NCBI GenBank assembly: GCA_030446465.1
Contig: JAUJNI010000001.1
Coordinates: 40,322-104,321 of the forward strand
Length of the DNA stretch: 64,000 nucleotides
Direction: 5' to 3'
From: Actinomycetota bacterium
Lineage (GTDB): Bacteria; Actinomycetota; CADDZG01; WHSQ01
In this document: in pieces, positions 60,352-64,000 of the stretch
Layout of the letters: every line of letters begins with the position of its first letter
Numbering within the stretch: position 1 is the first letter of the stretch
Position numbers and translations under genes: made by a program
Notes under the pieces: model-generated
What the model was told of the DNA's origin: nothing
The model's input: the letters and a program-made list of their open reading frames with translations, nothing else
Databases searched by the model: none

Positions 60352-62460
60352 GTGGCGAAGAACCTGGTGATCGTCGAGTCGCCTGCCAAGGCCAAGACGA
60401 TCGAGAAATATCTCGGCAAGGACTACAAGGTGCTTGCCTCTATGGGGCACGTCCGGGACCTCCCGAAGAGCGATTTCGGCATTTCCGTCAACGGCGGAGT
60501 GAGCTTCTCCTATGTCGGCCTTCGCACAGCGAACGCGCGCAAGGCGATGGCGGCCATCAAGAAAGAGGCCAAGGAGGCCCAGGCGGTGTGGCTGGCGACC
60601 GACCCCGACCGGGAGGGAGAGGCGATCGCATGGCACGTCGCCGAGCTCGCCAAGCTCCGTCCGGAGATGACGAAACGCGTCGCCTTCAACGAGATCACGA
60701 AAAGCGCGGTGACCCGGGCGTTCGAGAAACCGCGCGAGATCGACATGAATCTCGTCGACGCTCAGCAGGCGCGCCGTGCGGTCGACCGCATCGTCGGCTA
60801 CAAGCTTTCTCCACTGCTGTGGCGGACCGTTGGCCCCAACCTCTCCGCCGGCCGCGTGCAGAGCCCCACGCTGTGGCTGGTGGTTGAGCGGGAGCGAGAG
60901 ATAAGGCGCTTCACGCCGCGCGAGTACTGGGACCTGACGGCCCATCTAGCCACCGACGGCGCCGAGACCTTTTCTGCGGTTCATCCGGTGGGCGAGAAGG
61001 ACAAGTTCTCGTTGCCGGACGAGGGCTCGGCCCGAGAGGTCGCAGACCGCGCACGCCCGGGTCCGTGGACCGTGTCGCGGGTAAGGAGAACGGAGAAGAA
61101 GAAGAAGCCACCGGCGCCGTTCAAGACATCGACGCTTCAGCAATCGGCCTCCAGCAAGCTGGGATTTCCGATGTGGAAGACCATGAAGGTTGCCCAAGCC
61201 CTCTACGAGTCCGGTCACATCACCTATATGCGAACCGATTCGACAAACCTCTCGGCGGATGCCCTTGCCGGCATCGGCCGGCTAATCGAAGCAGACTTCG
61301 GCACGACCTATCACGAGCCCCGCACCTTCACAGCCAAGACAAAAGGTGCTCAAGAGGCGCACGAGGCGATCCGCCCCAGCTTCGTCGACCGCAAGCCCAC
61401 CGACCTCCACGGTCAGTTGGACCAAGACGCGCTGCGACTCTACGAAATGATCTGGCAGCGAACGATCGCTTGCCAGATGGCCGACGCCGTTTACGACGCG
61501 ACCGCGGTAGACATTGAGTCCAACGCCGTGCCGTTCCGCGCGACCGGCCAGATCCTGAAGTTCGACGGGTACTTGAGGGTCTACCGGGAGGTTGCCGACG
61601 ACGAGTCCGAGGAACGTGAAGGAGTGCTGCCCGAAGTCGGGGAGGGTGACGTCCTTAGTCTGAGGTCGATCGAGCCCGCTCAGCACTTCACGCAGCCCCC
61701 GGCGCGCTACACCGAGGCGACGCTCGTCAGAAAGATGGAGGAAGTGGGAATCGGGAGACCCTCGACCTACGCCCCAACCGTGAAGCTCCTCGGCGATCGT
61801 GAGTACGTGCGCACCGAGAGCCGTCGTCTCTTCGTCGTTCCTCGAGGTGAGGTGGTCACCGAGCTCATGGAGTCTCACTTCGCCGAAGTGGTCGACGTGG
61901 AGTTCACTGCCCGCATGGAAGAGGACCTCGACGAGGTGGCGGAGGGATCCAAGCCAATGGCTCCCGTGGTCAGCGACTTTTACAACGCATTCACGTCACA
62001 TCTCGAAGAGCAAAAGGACAAGATGACCCGCCCGGAACGACCCACCGACAAGACCTGTCCCGAGGACGGACGGCCGGTGGTCGAGAAGTTCGGAAAGCAT
62101 GGTCTCTGGTTCCTGTCGTGCTCGGGATGGCCCGAATGCAAGTGGAGCCAGCAACTCGACGAAGAGGGCCGGCCGCTGCCGGAACCCAAGGGCACGGGGG
62201 AAAAGTGCCCCAACTGCGGCGAGGGCGAGCTGGTCGCAAAGACCGGACGCTTCGGGCCCTTCGTCGGCTGCTCCAACTATCCGGCATGCAAGTACATCAA
62301 GAAAGAGCCGCCAAAGGAGATCGACGAGAAGTGCCCCAACTGCGGCTCGCCGCTGGCGGAGAAGCGGGGTCGCTTCGGGCCCTTCGTCGGCTGCTCCAAC
62401 TATCCCCAGTGCAAGTACATCAGGAAGGACAAGACAAAGAGGGCCAGGGCGGCTTCCTGA
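60352..62460 (+). CDS. topA: DNA topoisomerase I (type IA)
   Basis: The 702-residue enzyme relaxes negative supercoils. It has the Toprim domain (KNLVIVESPAKAKTIEKYLG; ATDPDREGEAIAWHV), the active-site Tyr292 in HITYMRTDSTNLS, GRPSTYAPTV, and three C-terminal topoisomerase zinc ribbons (four-Cys each: CPEDG..C..C; CPNCGEG..CSNYPAC; CPNCGSP..CSNYPQC). GTG 60352 follows AAAGGGAG. It is next to the MFS-Tmk gene as in Streptomyces. Confidence 0.96.
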   Translation: MAKNLVIVESPAKAKTIEKYLGKDYKVLASMGHVRDLPKSDFGISVNGGVSFSYVGLRTANARKAMAAIKKEAKEAQAVWLATDPDREGEAIAWHVAELAKLRPEMTKRVAFNEITKSAVTRAFEKPREIDMNLVDAQQARRAVDRIVGYKLSPLLWRTVGPNLSAGRVQSPTLWLVVEREREIRRFTPREYWDLTAHLATDGAETFSAVHPVGEKDKFSLPDEGSAREVADRARPGPWTVSRVRRTEKKKKPPAPFKTSTLQQSASSKLGFPMWKTMKVAQALYESGHITYMRTDSTNLSADALAGIGRLIEADFGTTYHEPRTFTAKTKGAQEAHEAIRPSFVDRKPTDLHGQLDQDALRLYEMIWQRTIACQMADAVYDATAVDIESNAVPFRATGQILKFDGYLRVYREVADDESEEREGVLPEVGEGDVLSLRSIEPAQHFTQPPARYTEATLVRKMEEVGIGRPSTYAPTVKLLGDREYVRTESRRLFVVPRGEVVTELMESHFAEVVDVEFTARMEEDLDEVAEGSKPMAPVVSDFYNAFTSHLEEQKDKMTRPERPTDKTCPEDGRPVVEKFGKHGLWFLSCSGWPECKWSQQLDEEGRPLPEPKGTGEKCPNCGEGELVAKTGRFGPFVGCSNYPACKYIKKEPPKEIDEKCPNCGSPLAEKRGRFGPFVGCSNYPQCKYIRKDKTKRARAAS

Positions 62461-62537
62461 CGCCTGTTGTGGGCGCCACCTCTCATCTGTAGCGTTGCAC
62501 CACTAACATGAGACGGTAGGCGACCAGGAGGACGAGC

Positions 62538-64000
62538 ATTCAGCAAGCTCAGCAGCGCCCCGACCTTCGCGTCCTGACCGCTTCTGATGAGGGAGAGGAG
62601 CGGCCCTCCTATCTCACGCTTCTCAAAAGCGGCAACTTCTTTCGGTTCTTCTTGGCGCAGTTCGTGTCCAGTCTCGGGGACTGGACGGGCGTGATAGCCA
62701 TCGCCGTCTACGCCCGCGAGTTGGGCGGCGACGCCGGAGTCGGAATCGTCATGACCGCCAGAGTGCTTCCAAGTTTCATTGTCGGACCCATAGCCGGCGT
62801 CTTCGCCGACCGCTGGGATCGCAAGAGGACGATGATTGGGACAAACGTCGGGCGAGCGGTGTTGATCTTCACCCTGCCGCTGTTTCCCAACCTCATCTAC
62901 CTGTTGGTTGCGTCGGCCGTCATCGAGAGCCTTACGTTGCTGTGGGGGCCGGCGAAGGACGCCTCGATGCCGCATTTCGTCCCACGAGGGCAATTGCAGC
63001 ACGCAAACTCCCTGTCCCTCATTGCCATCTATCTGCCCATGCCGCTCGCGTCCGTGCTGTTCGCGTCTCTTGTGCCGCTGGCGACATTCCTTGGCAAGAA
63101 TGTGGCCATCTTGAGGGGACTCACAGACAACCAAGAGTCCCTGGCGTTTTTCCTCCAGGCCATCGCCTTTGCATTTGCGGCGGCGATGATCTACACGCTG
63201 ACCATTCCGCAGTCGCGCCGCAAAGCCGGAAAGCTCGACTTCAGCGAGGGCAAGCGTGACTTGCTCGAGGGTGTGGCCTTTGTTCGTGATCACACCCAGG
63301 TCCGGCCGTGGTTGTTGGGCATCGCCTTCACTTTCACCGCGGCGGGCGGCGTCTTCTCACTGGGGCCGGGGTTCATGCAAGACGTCTTGAACGCCGGGAA
63401 GTCTGGTTTCGGGCTATTGATCGGCTTTCTCGGCACGGGAATGATCGTCGGTCTGCTTGCTTCGAACCTTCTGACGAGATGGCTGCAGAAAGACGTGCTC
63501 TTCTCCTCATGTCTGCTGTTATTGGGCCTCAGTTTGATTGCGCTCGCGACGATGGGGAGCTTGACGGGCGCCCTCCCCATCGCGAGCGCCCTGGGTTTTT
63601 TCGGGGGCGCTGCCTACTCCACGGCCTACTCACTGATGCACGAGACCGCAAGCGATGAGTTGCGCGGCCGGCTCTTTTCCACCGCTTACACGATCATTCG
63701 TATCGGCACATTGGTCGGCTTAGGGCTGTTTCCCTTCCTGGCCCATGCGATCGGCGACTATCAGATCGGCTCTTATCCGATCCCCGGCACCCGCATCACG
63801 CTGTGGACGGCCGGCCTTGTTGTGATTGGTGGAGGAGTGGTGTCCATGCGCGCCATAGAGACTGCACGAGCAGCAGCGACGCCGCGGAGGCGGCGTTCCT
63901 TCTTCGTTGTTTTCGAGGGAGGAGAGGGGGCCGGGAAGTCAACCCAGATGGAGGCGTTCGTCGAGTGGCTCAGCGAGGGCGGTCAACAGGTGGTTAGGAC
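62538..64000 (+). CDS. tmk: MFS transporter fused to thymidylate kinase (3' end outside window)
   Basis: Residues 1-~440 are a 12-helix MFS protein (SYLTLLKSGNFFRFFLAQFVSSLGDW, GPIAGVFADRWDRKRTMI, RPWLLGIAFTFTAAGGVF). At about residue 455 a thymidylate kinase begins with FFVVFEGGEGAGKST (Lys467), which phosphorylates dTMP; the gene runs past the window end. The frame is open only from a TAG at 62517. The single good start is ATT 62538, six bases after AGGAGG (62526-62531); no ATG/GTG/TTG comes before the conserved MFS start. The topA-tmk order and such membrane-Tmk fusions are known in Streptomyces. Confidence 0.9.
   Translation, partial: MQQAQQRPDLRVLTASDEGEERPSYLTLLKSGNFFRFFLAQFVSSLGDWTGVIAIAVYARELGGDAGVGIVMTARVLPSFIVGPIAGVFADRWDRKRTMIGTNVGRAVLIFTLPLFPNLIYLLVASAVIESLTLLWGPAKDASMPHFVPRGQLQHANSLSLIAIYLPMPLASVLFASLVPLATFLGKNVAILRGLTDNQESLAFFLQAIAFAFAAAMIYTLTIPQSRRKAGKLDFSEGKRDLLEGVAFVRDHTQVRPWLLGIAFTFTAAGGVFSLGPGFMQDVLNAGKSGFGLLIGFLGTGMIVGLLASNLLTRWLQKDVLFSSCLLLLGLSLIALATMGSLTGALPIASALGFFGGAAYSTAYSLMHETASDELRGRLFSTAYTIIRIGTLVGLGLFPFLAHAIGDYQIGSYPIPGTRITLWTAGLVVIGGGVVSMRAIETARAAATPRRRRSFFVVFEGGEGAGKSTQMEAFVEWLSEGGQQVVR

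Noticed and set aside
62400..63293. 297-codon minus-strand open frame
   Set aside because: It is antisense to topA's end and the MFS part of MFS-Tmk, whose plus-strand protein shows unbroken family motifs.

Overview
The window is high-GC, densely coded DNA with the hallmarks of an actinobacterium (Actinomycetota): a WhiB iron-sulfur regulator, an F420-dependent oxidoreductase of the glucose-6-phosphate dehydrogenase subfamily, a GDP/UDP-sugar glycosyltransferase of the mannosyltransferase type, an Ssd-Tad pilus locus laid out as in Mycobacterium and Streptomyces, a BldG-like STAS protein with its kinase, a membrane pyrophosphatase, and topA followed by a transporter-thymidylate kinase fusion. 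The species cannot be named from the sequence alone; an uncultured lineage is likely because many genes match only at family level. No gene-free stretch is longer than about 250 bases.

Layout. 1-8 kb: transporter end, GCS2-type ligase, and a selenocysteine cluster (selB, fdhD, selA) with a LuxR-type response regulator overlapping selA. 8-19 kb: envelope and housekeeping genes (M15 peptidase, lipoprotein, membrane spermidine-synthase-like protein, CsbD, WhiB, F420 enzyme, YjbQ, polyprenyl synthase, a glycosyltransferase-HPF-TetR operon, PAC2, SigH-like sigma factor). 19.4 kb: the gene for tRNA-Sec (selC). 20-25 kb: DUF2071/hydrolase pair, a probable new selenoprotein with an in-frame TGA, an orphan receiver, and an ABC exporter-SGNH lipoprotein operon. 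25-42 kb: SigE-type sigma/anti-sigma-like operon, membrane proteins, BtuF-like protein, radical SAM gene with a truncated duplicate, dgcA/dgcN-like pair, a sigma factor coupled to ogt, and two DMT transporters. 42-50 kb: HAD phosphatase (frameshifted) divergent from ssd-tadA-tadBC-flp-tadE and a TadG/VanY fusion, M3 peptidase, LCP protein. 51-64 kb: STAS/kinase, DtxR-like regulator, hppA, APC permease, OB-fold, two TrkA, HD, DedA, topA, MFS-tmk (runs off the end).

Main discovery. The organism carries selA, selB and selC, and at 21517-21966 there is a DCC/DUF393 thioredoxin-like gene whose first redox cysteine codon is TGA (21613-21615). A strong Shine-Dalgarno sequence precedes the gene, the reading frame and homology continue without a break after the TGA, and an 8-bp hairpin with a GGU loop sits 22 nt after it, as expected of a bacterial SECIS element. 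Conventional gene calling would split or lose this gene.

Other points: three genes seem to lack ATG/GTG/TTG starts (ATT at 62538 and 51862, CTG at 10940); an intergenic repeat occurs twice in opposite orientation (30.5 and 40.6 kb); two unusual fusions occur in the Tad locus.
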